Below, in pieces: positions 6,014 through 13,254 of a stretch of 13,254 bases of DNA. Position 1 is the stretch's first letter. Every line of letters starts with the position of its first letter. The stretch lies in contig JBBRQP010000078.1 of assembly GCA_038226175.1 (NCBI GenBank), positions 1-13,254 on the forward strand, read 5' to 3'. The DNA comes from JBBRQP01 sp038226175 (lineage in GTDB: Bacteria > Cyanobacteriota > Cyanobacteriia > Gloeobacterales > Anthocerotibacteraceae). Made by a program: the position numbers and the translations under genes. Under the pieces are notes generated by a model. That model had not been told where the DNA came from. It saw nothing but the letters and a program-made list of their open reading frames with translations, and did not search any database.

Positions 6014-8275
6014 CTAGGCATAAACAAAGACAGGCACGCGCTTGTAAGCTGGTGTTCCCGAACGCAGTTCAATACGGGCTTTGAAGATCACATTCACTTC
6101 AGGATAAAACATCAAAGCAGCCCCTAGACGCACTGAGCCATAGATTACCTCAACATCTTCTAATTTACCGACATTGCCTTGGACACTGACCCGCTGATGA
6201 TTTGCAAATCCTGCTGTTTGGGCATCGGTGGGGTTCATTAAAATGCAATTACGGTGGGGCATACCGCGATACTGGTCATCAATTTTGTAGACTACGGTAT
6301 TGTGTTGGGAGTAGCTGCGCCCAGTCATTAAGGCGAGTACAATACCGTGAGCCGACTGGGGTGCACCAAATTCTTGAGGATCAGGCAAGGTCAAGTTTGG
6401 TAAAGGCGTTGCCAACATTTTAGCTTTGCCCGTCGGGGTCGGGAAGCGCGGTGTCGTGAAAATACGGTCAGTGACCGTAAATTCTTCTTGGGTTTGGTCA
6501 ATACTTGCCATTTGCTCGTAGCCCGGAACTGTTTTGGCAATTAATTGGCGAATATATTGCGTATCTTGCAGCCGTCGCCAATCCACAGGATATTGCCCAA
6601 GAATACGGTCAGCTAACTCCGTCAAAAATTGAATTTCTGGTATCAGATCGGCTTTAGTAAGATGGGTCTTGCCTTCATCATTAAGCCGAACAAAATTATT
6701 TCCTGATTCGGTTGTAGTTTTATGAGGATTTTCAAACCGATTTAAGACCGGAATAATAATCGTGTTGTGTTTTGCTAAGCCATTAAAGTGACCTAAGTTG
6801 GGTTTGGTCGCTAGATAAATAATAGTTTCGATCTTGCCCAAAGCGCGTTTGGCCTCGGTAGAATCTGGATTAGCCGCATACAAATTGCCCCCTAGACACA
6901 ATAAACTATCGACCTTACCGCTATCAGCAGCTTCAATCAACGTGCGGGTTTCATAACCCTTCACTCGGCTAAGAGGACGTCCCAATAGATTTTCGAGAGC
7001 TGTTTGCATGGCTTGTTTAAGTTTTGTGGTAACGCCCATTGAGCCAAATCCTTGCACATTGGAATGACCACGTAGCGGCATCACGCCTGCTCCTGCGCGC
7101 GCAACATTGCCTGTAACTAAAGCAGTATTAGCAATCGCAAATACGTTATCAACGCCATTAGCCTGCTGGGTCAAGCCCATAGCCCAGCCAAATACTACAC
7201 CCTTGGCCGTGCCAATAATCCGAGCGGCAACTTCGATTTCTACTTGGGGCACGCCACACAGTTCAGTCAAAGTGGCCCAAGATGTTGCTTGCGCTTGCTC
7301 TAAGACCGCTTCCCAGCCTTCTGTGTAGGCTTGCAGATAAGCCATGTGAATTAAACCTTGTTCAATTAAGGATTTTTGGATACCGAGAAATAAGGCGACA
7401 TCACTACCGGGGATCGGTTGTAAATAAAGTGAAGCAATATCAGAACCAGCGATCAGCGATGTTGCTGGAAACGAGGGCGAGCCAAACTTGACGAGGCCGA
7501 TTTCTACAACCGGGTTAATTACAATGACTTTGCCACCGCGATCACGCAGTTTAATCAATTCATTCATAAAGCGGGGATGGTTATAGGCTGAGTTAGCACC
7601 TGCGAGTACGACACAATCAGATTTTTTTAGGTTCTCTAGATCGACCATCGAAGTCTTAGTGCCAAACATCTCCTCTAGCGCGGTGGTCGAAGGGGCGTGG
7701 CATAGATCAGAGCAATCAGCCAGATTATTAGAGCCTAGAGCCCGCATCATCAGTTGCAACAAAAAAGCCGCTTCATTGGAAGAACGTCCTGAACTGTAGG
7801 ATGCCACCCGTTCTGGCGGTTTGCGCAAGGCAGACTGGGCGATGGTATAGATCTCTTGCCAAGAAATACGCTCGTAATGAGATTTACCCTGTCTCAAAAT
7901 CACAGGAAAACTCAAGCGCCCAAGGCGGTCAGCTTCAAGCGAAGTCAGCTGTTGTAAGGCTGCAATAGTAGTTTGCTCAAAGAAATGCGCTGGCACAGGA
8001 GGTTTTATTTCTGCAGAGATCGCTTCTACACTTTTCATACAACGCTGTACTTTTTCGCCGACTTCGTTGGTAAAACCACCTTTTTGCCCGCCAGTGCCCC
8101 ACGAACAAGACAGACAAGCACTTTTGTGAAACAGTGTTTCCCAGAGTTTGGGACCTTCGAGGGACAAAGTGTGTTCGGCCCAATACTTGATCACAGGCAA
8201 ACCGCCACCAATCTCAGGGGTATCCTCATTTTTGTCAGGCGGGAACGGTTGGGGACTCGAAGGTGACGCGGTCAT
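6014..8275 (-). CDS. FdhF/YdeP-family molybdopterin oxidoreductase
   Basis: The 753-residue protein matches the formate dehydrogenase-like YdeP family in length and layout. It binds a bis-molybdopterin guanine dinucleotide cofactor, but its physiological substrate is not established; E. coli YdeP has been linked to acid resistance. The N-terminus has C54-x-x-C57-x-W-G ('CLSCSWG') with another Cys at 79, a reduced version of the FDH iron-sulfur site. 'ADCSDLCHAPSTTAL' places Cys192 where FDHs have the Mo-binding Cys or SeCys. 'GGKVIVINPV', 'GNVARAGAGVMPLRGHSNVQG' and a C-terminal MopB-type barrel ('LMTGRSYSQHNT', 'MNPTDAQTAGF') complete the domain order. The start ATG has GGAG 9 nt upstream. 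It follows the catalase gene by only 25 bases and is probably cotranscribed with it. No signal peptide is present, so it is cytoplasmic. Confidence 0.9.
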   Translation of the reverse strand: MTASPSSPQPFPPDKNEDTPEIGGGLPVIKYWAEHTLSLEGPKLWETLFHKSACLSCSWGTGGQKGGFTNEVGEKVQRCMKSVEAISAEIKPPVPAHFFEQTTIAALQQLTSLEADRLGRLSFPVILRQGKSHYERISWQEIYTIAQSALRKPPERVASYSSGRSSNEAAFLLQLMMRALGSNNLADCSDLCHAPSTTALEEMFGTKTSMVDLENLKKSDCVVLAGANSAYNHPRFMNELIKLRDRGGKVIVINPVVEIGLVKFGSPSFPATSLIAGSDIASLYLQPIPGSDVALFLGIQKSLIEQGLIHMAYLQAYTEGWEAVLEQAQATSWATLTELCGVPQVEIEVAARIIGTAKGVVFGWAMGLTQQANGVDNVFAIANTALVTGNVARAGAGVMPLRGHSNVQGFGSMGVTTKLKQAMQTALENLLGRPLSRVKGYETRTLIEAADSGKVDSLLCLGGNLYAANPDSTEAKRALGKIETIIYLATKPNLGHFNGLAKHNTIIIPVLNRFENPHKTTTESGNNFVRLNDEGKTHLTKADLIPEIQFLTELADRILGQYPVDWRRLQDTQYIRQLIAKTVPGYEQMASIDQTQEEFTVTDRIFTTPRFPTPTGKAKMLATPLPNLTLPDPQEFGAPQSAHGIVLALMTGRSYSQHNTVVYKIDDQYRGMPHRNCILMNPTDAQTAGFANHQRVSVQGNVGKLEDVEVIYGSVRLGAALMFYPEVNVIFKARIELRSGTPAYKRVPVFVYA

Positions 8276-8300
8276 GGTCTTTCACTCCATAGGGGTTTGG

Positions 8301-10412
8301 CTAGTACAGTAATGCTGACTCTTTTTTTGAACGCGTCCAATAACGATGTTCTTTAATCGCATTAATAAAGGCGTGAACAAAGGCTTGAGATAGCTCGTGA
8401 CTGATAACGATGCCTGACTCTGTACTCGTTTTGGTCTTTTTTTGAGCGGAGTCAATACCCTTAATGCCCAACTGAATTAGAAGGTCTACCCCTTCACTAG
8501 AGGCTGCAATTGGTTTGAAATGCCCAAAAGCTTCGTCGATAAACTGGAGAGCCTCGGTATGGTTTTTTAAGGTTTCAACACTTTGCTCGCCTCCTAGTAT
8601 ACAAATAGCATCAAACATAAATGAGGCCGTCGTCAAAAAAGTCTGCTGCACCTCAATTTCCTGACCTTCTTGGCTCTTAATTGTGCCGCCACGAGGTGCC
8701 ACGATTTCATAATTGACTCCTTGTATGCTTAAAGTTTGCTCGAGCAGGGCAATTTCAGCATGACGCACGCCATCTGCGGCCAAAATCGCTACTTTACGGC
8801 CTTTCGCTGTCTTGATAGTATGTTCTTGACTGAGAGCTGCTGACTTTTGGTTATGATTAGGTATTTCAGTCTCAGTTGGTACTGGCAAGCCTAAACCTTG
8901 GGCAACACGCTCAGCTAATCCGTGATCAACATAGTTAAAACGCTCCAGCATACGCTGCTGAACTTCTTTATTTTTGACCTTGCCCAACTCAAAATGAGCC
9001 GCCTTAACTAGGTGGTCTTTTTCAACTACCGACATACTGTTCCAGAAGAGGGTAGCCTGACTAAAATGATTGGCAAAACTTGGGCTACGTTCACGGATTT
9101 TGTGTCCTTCCACACGTTCTGGATAATGTACAAAACCACCTTCTGCTTCAGAAGCTGGTGCTGGTTGGTTGCCCCCTAGAGAATTGGGTGAATAATTGAC
9201 GCGACCAGTCTTAATTTCCATTTGCATCCTTCCATCTTGATTATTGTTATGAAAAGGGCATACAGGACGGTTGATGGGCAGGTTTACAAAATTTGGGCTA
9301 CCCAAGCGATGTAATTGACTATCATGATAAGAAACAAGACGGCCTTGTAGTAAAGGATCATCACTAAAGTCAACGCCTGAAACAATATTTGAAGGCCGGA
9401 AGGCAACTTGCTCGGTTTCAGCAAAGAAATTATCTGGATTGCGATTGAGGGTCATTTTTCCAATCGCTTGTACTGGAACTAATTCTTCAGGGATGAGCTT
9501 AGTTGAATCCAAGATATCAAAGTCAAATTTAAACTCATCATCCTCTTTAATAATTTGTACCCCTAATTCATACTCTGGAAAATTTCCCTTCTCAATCGAT
9601 TCCCACAGATCACGTCGATGAAAATCAGGGTCTTTACCCGCCAATTTTTGGGCTTCATCAAACACATTAGAATGCACCCCAGCTAGAGGTTTCCAGTGAT
9701 ATTTAATAAAGTGAGACTTGCCTTGGGCATTGACCCAACGAAAGGTATGAATACCAAAGCCTTGCATAGTGCGAAAATTTCTGGGGATCGTGCGGTCTGA
9801 TAATAGCCACATGATCATGTGCATCGATTCGGGTATCAGAGAAATGAAATCCCAAAAACTAGGGTGTGCTGTCGAAGCTTGAGGCATCTCATGATCTGGC
9901 TCAGGTTTGATCGCGTGGGCTAGATCGGGAAACTTAATCGCATCTTGGATAAAGAAAACAGGAATATTATTACCGACAATATCGTAGTTGCCCTCTGCGG
10001 TGTAAAACTTGACTGAGAAGCCCCGTACATCACGCACACTGTCAGCTGAACCCCGTGAACCGCCTACCGTCGAAAACCGTACAAAAACTGGTGTCTTAAC
10101 TTCTGGGTCTTGCAAAAACTTGGCTTTGGTAAATTGTGCCATCCCTTGATAGGGCTGAAAATAGCCATGAGCACCTGCGCCGCGAGCATGAACTACACGT
10201 TCGGGAATACGCTCACGGTCAAAACTCGCCAGCTTTTCCCGGAAATGGAAGTCTTCCAAGAGGGTCGGGCCTCGTGAACCAGCTTTAAGCGAATTATCGG
10301 TATTGTTGATTAAATGACCATCATCGGTGGTGAGGTGTTCACCAGTTTCTTTGCGATAGGCATTTAGACTCTCATCTCTGCTGTGCTCATTGACTGGAGT
10401 TTGCTCACTCAT
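8301..10412 (-). CDS. katE: Large-subunit monofunctional catalase (HPII/KatE type) with C-terminal DJ-1-like domain
   Basis: The enzyme splits hydrogen peroxide into water and oxygen with heme. From ATG 10412, preceded by GAGG at good spacing, it has 703 residues, a clade-2 large catalase; a TTG 12 nt upstream is less likely. Visible residues are distal His75 in 'VVHARGAGAHGYF', Asn148 in 'DIVGNNIPVFFIQD' and heme-ligand Tyr362 in 'LLQGRLVSYHDSQLHRLG'. Residues about 540-690 form the flavodoxin/DJ-1-like domain seen in HPII ('RKVAILAADGVRHAEI', 'DAICILGGEQ', 'HFKPIAASSEG'); a Ser sits where DJ-1 proteins have their reactive Cys. Arg339 falls at the position of E. coli HPII His392, the residue that crosslinks to the heme-ligand Tyr, so that bond is not expected (alignment from memory). 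An inverted repeat about 85 bases upstream may be an operator. It probably leads an operon with the YdeP-family gene. Confidence 0.96.
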   Translation of the reverse strand: MSEQTPVNEHSRDESLNAYRKETGEHLTTDDGHLINNTDNSLKAGSRGPTLLEDFHFREKLASFDRERIPERVVHARGAGAHGYFQPYQGMAQFTKAKFLQDPEVKTPVFVRFSTVGGSRGSADSVRDVRGFSVKFYTAEGNYDIVGNNIPVFFIQDAIKFPDLAHAIKPEPDHEMPQASTAHPSFWDFISLIPESMHMIMWLLSDRTIPRNFRTMQGFGIHTFRWVNAQGKSHFIKYHWKPLAGVHSNVFDEAQKLAGKDPDFHRRDLWESIEKGNFPEYELGVQIIKEDDEFKFDFDILDSTKLIPEELVPVQAIGKMTLNRNPDNFFAETEQVAFRPSNIVSGVDFSDDPLLQGRLVSYHDSQLHRLGSPNFVNLPINRPVCPFHNNNQDGRMQMEIKTGRVNYSPNSLGGNQPAPASEAEGGFVHYPERVEGHKIRERSPSFANHFSQATLFWNSMSVVEKDHLVKAAHFELGKVKNKEVQQRMLERFNYVDHGLAERVAQGLGLPVPTETEIPNHNQKSAALSQEHTIKTAKGRKVAILAADGVRHAEIALLEQTLSIQGVNYEIVAPRGGTIKSQEGQEIEVQQTFLTTASFMFDAICILGGEQSVETLKNHTEALQFIDEAFGHFKPIAASSEGVDLLIQLGIKGIDSAQKKTKTSTESGIVISHELSQAFVHAFINAIKEHRYWTRSKKESALLY

Positions 10413-10495
10413 GACGTTCCTCAACTAATGATGTTCAAAGCTCGCGGATCAGCTTTGACAGCGTGTCTCTTTTCGTGATTGACTAACTAACAGTT

Positions 10496-10537
10496 ATCCT
10501 AAAAGCTAGGGCTAGTATTTATGCTCTATCTTAGGAT
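10496..10537. promoter_or_regulatory. Inverted repeat upstream of katE, possible operator
   Basis: ATCCTAA at 10496-10502 is matched by TTAGGAT at 10531-10537, with 28 bases between the arms. Just outside each arm lies ACAGTTAT (10490-10497 and 10542-10549), this time as a direct repeat. The pair sits 84-125 bases upstream of the katE start, where a promoter should lie; on the minus strand an AT-rich TAAATACT near 10515-10522 lies between the arms. A regulator binding site is plausible but the repeats are short. Confidence 0.35.
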
Positions 10538-10595
10538 GGAGACAGTTATTAGCTGATGAAAATATTTTTGACTATGTGTAGCTCAAAATATTTAC

Positions 10596-10613
10596 CTCAA
10601 TAGGTTAATTGAG
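10596..10613 (-). terminator. Hairpin after the DUF4385 gene
   Basis: CTCAAT (10596-10601) and ATTGAG (10608-10613) form a perfect 6-bp stem with a 6-nt loop, three bases past the DUF4385 stop codon in the minus direction. The sequence after it is GTAAATATTTT, AT-rich but without a tight U-run. It could attenuate transcription between this gene and katE, or mark the end of the upstream unit. Confidence 0.4.
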
Positions 10614-10615
10614 CG

Positions 10616-11095
10616 TTATGTGCTGTCTGATGCGACCTTTACTACTTCGTATTGTTGGCGATGGTGAGCCGCTAAATTTAGGTATTCGGGGTCTGTCTTG
10701 GCTAGCTGCCATTTTTCATAAAATATCCCAGCCGATTCAGCTTTAACTAGATCTTCTGTGCGAGGCAAGATCGTTTTATCGTCCTTACTATATTTTTGCC
10801 CTGACTTATGATTGGCATAGCGGCGCGAACGCGTATAGCCCATTTGTAAAAACTTACGCGCCATATCCATGCCCACAAAATCACCTTGTAGCTTGTAATC
10901 AAGAAACAGCCCATAAATTGTCTGTGCTGATTGAAGAGCAAGTTCTGGGGTTTTAAACTTCCAATGAGGTAAAATCTCGTTTTTATAGGGTTGAACTAGT
11001 AATACGCCTTGCTCACCTTTACCGATTTGGTAAAGTTCTGGCGATTCCCGGAAGCTGATCACCTTAAAATCTCGTGTATAGTCAAATTTCATCAT
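10616..11095 (-). CDS. DUF4385 family protein
   Basis: The 159-residue product has the conserved pattern I recognise from DUF4385: 'FDYTRDFKVISFRESPELY' near the start, 'IGKGEQGVLLVQPYK', 'ILPHWKFKTPELA', 'GDFVGMDMARKFLQMG' and 'TRSRRYANHKSGQKY', ending with a helical acidic and basic tail. There is no signal peptide or membrane segment, so it should be cytoplasmic. The family has no established biochemical function that I know of. Two ATG codons in a row open the gene (11095 and 11092); the ribosome site is weak, so either may be used. It lies between the 69-aa protein and the catalase on the same strand, suggesting a stress-related role by context only. Confidence 0.85.
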   Translation of the reverse strand: MMKFDYTRDFKVISFRESPELYQIGKGEQGVLLVQPYKNEILPHWKFKTPELALQSAQTIYGLFLDYKLQGDFVGMDMARKFLQMGYTRSRRYANHKSGQKYSKDDKTILPRTEDLVKAESAGIFYEKWQLAKTDPEYLNLAAHHRQQYEVVKVASDST

Positions 11096-11185
11096 TTCTG
11101 ATGCGCCATTATCGAGAATTTGGATGAACTGTAACCATCTAGAGCTATGCCTGGTATCTAAGCCACACTTCAGATTTTTTCTGAG

Positions 11186-11395
11186 CTAATCTTGACGATA
11201 ATCAGCATCTATCCAGCATTGTGGAAGTTGCTCACCAGAGGGAAAGATCAGTTCCTTTTTTTTAAACTTCTCGCTATCTTGCTCTTCTTCTCCGGCTTGA
11301 CTCTTTCCCAAAACTTCTGTCGCAAATGGACTTGCTAACTCCTCTACATCCAGAATTTCAACTAGAGCATCCGTAGTCACATATTTGAGTAGCAT
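11186..11395 (-). CDS. Small conserved protein of unknown function (69 aa)
   Basis: The reading frame gives 69 residues from ATG 11395. An in-frame TTG 12 nt earlier is less likely because GGAG (11402-11405) sits at the right distance for the ATG. The sequence begins MLLKYVTTDALVEILDVEEL, then 'ASPFATEVLGKSQAGEEEQDSEKF', and ends with 'KKELIFPSGEQLPQCWIDADYR'. It is acidic, has no membrane segment and one Cys near the end. The clean ribosome site, and its place between two same-strand genes, support a real gene. I have an impression of close relatives in cyanobacteria, but I know no function and assign none. Confidence 0.75.
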   Translation of the reverse strand: MLLKYVTTDALVEILDVEELASPFATEVLGKSQAGEEEQDSEKFKKKELIFPSGEQLPQCWIDADYRQD

Positions 11396-11428
11396 GGCGC
11401 ACTCCAAGGGGTTTATTGATCGTCATCT

Positions 11429-11450
11429 GGGTGGACAACAAAGCCCACCC
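11429..11450. terminator. Intercistronic hairpin between hemerythrin gene and the 69-aa gene
   Basis: GGGTGG (11429-11434) and CCACCC (11445-11450) form a 6-bp GC-rich stem with a 10-nt loop. On the plus strand it is followed by TTTT, as in a terminator; on the minus strand, the transcribed one here, AGATGACG follows. For the minus-strand genes it therefore looks more like a partial terminator or an mRNA-stabilising structure that lowers expression of the genes downstream of the hemerythrin protein. Confidence 0.45.
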
Positions 11451-11467
11451 TTTTAGTCATGTCTAGG

Positions 11468-12499
11468 CTAATTTAAGCTAGCCATTTGTGCACGTTGTAA
11501 CTGTTCTTTGACTGAGTTAAACTGCGTTGCCAGTTGCTTTTGTTCGGCCTCAGTAAAGTTATCTTTGATCGTAGGAAACATTTGTCCTTCCTCCTGCTGA
11601 ACATGCGCTTGTACCGCGTCCTTTAGGTTGCGAAGATGCACTTTAAATTCGACGGTTGCCGGGTTGAGAGCTTGCAGATTTTTGAGCATGAGCTTGGCCT
11701 CAGACTGTTCGTTATAAAGCTCTTGGGTTTTTGCATAATAAGTCCGAACTGCAGGGTAGACCGTTTGTTCTTCAGCCTCAGCATGAATCGACAAATCACG
11801 ATCAAGCTGTGCAAAGAACTCACGAATTTTGGCTGGGTCTTCTGAATCCTCAATTTGTTTGAAGAGAATTTCAACCTTACGATGATCCAAGCTGAGTGCT
11901 TCTTGGATTTTGAGATCCTGGCTTGAGCGGTTGAGGACATTACCAGCCACACCTGATAGAGCAGCCACCGCATCTTGTACCCGAGCCCACAGCCCTTGAT
12001 CAGCTTCTTGTCCGGTCAACTCTAGTACGCCCAAAACCTCAAGAATGGCTTTGAGTTGCTCTTGGTGAGCGCGATTTTCAAAATTTACAGTGTTGATCGG
12101 GCCAATAGCTACAGTCACATCGGCACCTACTTTTTGAGCGGCCTTATGGGCAATCAGTCCGTTCATTACTTGTTGATGCTTGAGCAACTCAAGAAGGCCT
12201 ACTTTTTGATAAAGGCTCAACTCGGAACTATCTAAAGAGCTTTGTGTTTGCTCCAGCATTTTTTGGTTGGCTCGATTAGCCTCAGCTTGGATACCGTACT
12301 GAACAATCGACGTATCGAGAATACCCAGGTTTTTGCGGTCATCTTCAAGAATATCTGTGAAGCGATTACGAATTTCTTGATCGGCAAATTGAGGAAGTAG
12401 TTTTTGATCAGCTGCAATCAGAAGATTTTGAAGCTCTCTCATGTCCGCTAATTTTGTCGCAAGTGCAATTCGCTTGGTATCGTCAAAAGTCGCAACCAT
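11468..12499 (-). CDS. Hemerythrin (HHE) domain protein with an N-terminal helical domain
   Basis: The 343-residue protein is almost wholly helical. Residues about 15-160 form an N-terminal ferritin-like or hemerythrin-like helical domain ('ELQNLLIAADQKLLPQF', 'DILEDDRKNLGILD'). Residues about 200-312 are a hemerythrin domain with H206 ('LDHRKVE'), H239 and E243 ('HAEAEEQTVYP'), and H299 and E303 ('HVQQEEGQMFP'), which would hold a di-iron site. The usual EH pair in the third helix reads EQ here (Q265), so one ligand His seems replaced. Such proteins bind O2, NO or iron, or sense redox state. The ATG has a strong AGGGGGG ribosome site, and TATATA at 12524-12529 could be its -10 element. It is the first gene of the minus-strand stress run. 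Confidence 0.88.
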   Translation of the reverse strand: MVATFDDTKRIALATKLADMRELQNLLIAADQKLLPQFADQEIRNRFTDILEDDRKNLGILDTSIVQYGIQAEANRANQKMLEQTQSSLDSSELSLYQKVGLLELLKHQQVMNGLIAHKAAQKVGADVTVAIGPINTVNFENRAHQEQLKAILEVLGVLELTGQEADQGLWARVQDAVAALSGVAGNVLNRSSQDLKIQEALSLDHRKVEILFKQIEDSEDPAKIREFFAQLDRDLSIHAEAEEQTVYPAVRTYYAKTQELYNEQSEAKLMLKNLQALNPATVEFKVHLRNLKDAVQAHVQQEEGQMFPTIKDNFTEAEQKQLATQFNSVKEQLQRAQMASLN

Positions 12500-12718
12500 T
12501 TTGCCCCCCTAAGAGCTGTTGGGTATATAGGCCATATTCTCTGGAAAAACATGATGTTACCTCTCTCTTGAGATTGATCATGACAACCTCAATTACACTT
12601 TGCTCCATCTATTCCTTTAACTTGCGCGGCGTAGGCTCCGCGCCCTATGCGTTAGGGATATAAGCCATGCGACCAATAGGGAGCCATAAGTTAACTAGAG
12701 GGAGGGTATATTTCATTC
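12500..12718. other. Intergenic region between hemerythrin gene and tnpB relic
   Basis: These 219 bases lie between two divergent genes. The half near 12500-12530 should hold the hemerythrin promoter. The other half contains two hairpins, described separately, and GGGAGGG just before the tnpB start. A loose repeat, GGGTATATAGGCCAT (about 12521-12535) and GGGATATAAGCCAT (about 12655-12668), is also seen. No gene was found. Confidence 0.5.
12624..12657 (+). repeat. Two adjoining hairpins, possible IS200/IS605 left-end structure
   Basis: GCGCGG (12624-12629) pairs with CCGCGC (12638-12643) around an 8-nt loop. Starting at the same last base, CCCTA (12643-12647) pairs with TAGGG (12653-12657) around TGCGT. 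IS200/IS605 elements carry subterminal hairpins recognised by their Y1 transposase, and this pair lies 62 bases before a tnpB start, where the left end is expected. The GC-rich hairpin also resembles small palindromes dispersed in cyanobacterial genomes, so the IS link is an inference. Confidence 0.45.
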
Positions 12719-13254
12719 ATGATAGTTGCTTACCAATATAAGTTGCGCCCCACTCCTACTCAAATCACTCAAATAGATGAGTGGCTTGAACTATTGCGTC
12801 GTCAGTATAACTATCGTTTGGCTGAAAGGTTTAACTGGTATGAATCTACTCGCTGTCCTGTTAATTCTTGCTCTATCGCTTCCTGTAATATTGACCCCAC
12901 TGTGGAACAGCCTGATTATTACTGGCAGAAAAAAGATTTACTCAATACAAAGAAACTATTTCCAGAATATGGCGAACTTCACTCTCAAGTATTACAAAAT
13001 GGCATTGAACGAGTAAAGAAAGCCTTTGACCGTTATCTTAAATCAGATGCATCAGGTAAACCGCTCTGGTAAGCTCAGATCCAAGGGTCAAGGTAGGTAT
13101 AGAAGTTTCACGTACCCACAAATAAAACAAGACTGCATTCAGAATAACCGTGTTACTTTACCTAAAATAGGTGAAGTTACAGCGGTTTTCATACGGATGT
13201 ACCAAGATAACCAGAGTGAGTGAACCAACCTTTCGCATCAGTTTCTGTAATACG
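12719..13254 (+). pseudogene. tnpB: Decayed IS200/IS605-family TnpB (OrfB) gene, N-terminal part
   Basis: TnpB proteins are RNA-guided nucleases of IS200/IS605 elements, normally about 400 aa. This frame starts MIVAYQYKLRPTPTQ, the usual TnpB N-terminus, with AGGGAGGG upstream, and continues through 'LRRQYNYRLAERFNWY' to residue 117. At 13061-13062 an extra C turns the expected GKRSGK into GKPLW-stop. Skipping one C resumes the family sequence in the next frame: 'RSGKLRSKGQGRYRSFTYPQ' and 'NRVTLPKIGEV'. Near 13186-13189 a T seems lost, after which the first frame reads FHTDVP, then stops, then VNQPFASVSVIR. The RuvC-like catalytic part would lie beyond the window. Several disablements make this a pseudogene; the first shift is clear, the later ones are inferred. 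Confidence 0.82.

Noticed and set aside
4640..12700. A 13-base exact repeat, AAGTTAACTAGAG, at the folK stop (to 4660) and upstream of tnpB (to 12700), with GAGCC shortly before both copies
   Set aside because: One or two exact 13-mer pairs are expected by chance in a window this size; with only two copies it is not evidence of a mobile element or site.
1..13254. CRISPR arrays, tRNA or rRNA genes, and complete defence systems
   Set aside because: No regularly spaced direct repeats and no RNA gene signatures were seen; all R-M genes present are partial or damaged.

Overview
The window looks like cyanobacterial chromosome. The evidence is the protein content: a HPPK and a gamma-glutamyl phosphate reductase of cyanobacterial type, a small zinc-ribbon membrane protein ahead of proA, a YdeP-type molybdopterin oxidoreductase, an HPII-type catalase and a TnpB relic. 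Nothing in the DNA fixes the genus. There are no rRNA or tRNA genes and no CRISPR array.

Layout. (A) 1-2188 is a restriction-modification graveyard. It holds the 3' end of an IS256-family transposase gene (+ strand). The IS end abuts a fragment of an Eco57I-like adenine methyltransferase (- strand), which is joined out of frame to the N-terminal half of a NotI-family endonuclease. Upstream of that, and overlapping it, lies a C5-cytosine methyltransferase gene. That gene is open end to end, but its conserved 'LQGFPENW' segment sits in a different reading frame. (B) 2479-5973 is a compact + strand run of housekeeping genes: zinc-ribbon membrane protein, proA, folK, bcp-type peroxiredoxin and a VanY/DacB-type carboxypeptidase. 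It has a 4-nt TTGA overlap (proA/folK) and a 4-nt ATGA overlap (bcp/vanY). (C) 6014-12499 is a - strand run of stress-type genes. Read in the direction of transcription these are a hemerythrin-domain protein, a 69-aa conserved protein, a DUF4385 protein, a 703-aa catalase (HPII type with a C-terminal DJ-1-like domain) and a YdeP-family molybdoenzyme. (D) 12500-13254 has hairpins and a decayed IS200/IS605-type tnpB with at least one clear single-base frameshift.

How the parts work together. Regions B and C converge on an imperfect hairpin at 5978-6008 that can serve both strands. Region C probably forms one or two transcripts handling oxidative and related stress: peroxide removal by the catalase, O2/NO or iron handling by the hemerythrin protein, and an uncharacterised redox step by the YdeP enzyme. 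Region A seems to be a locus where at least two R-M systems have been acquired, recombined and inactivated. No wholly new system is proven here. The most unusual structures are the chimeric NotI-family/Eco57I-like joint and the frame-scrambled cytosine methyltransferase.
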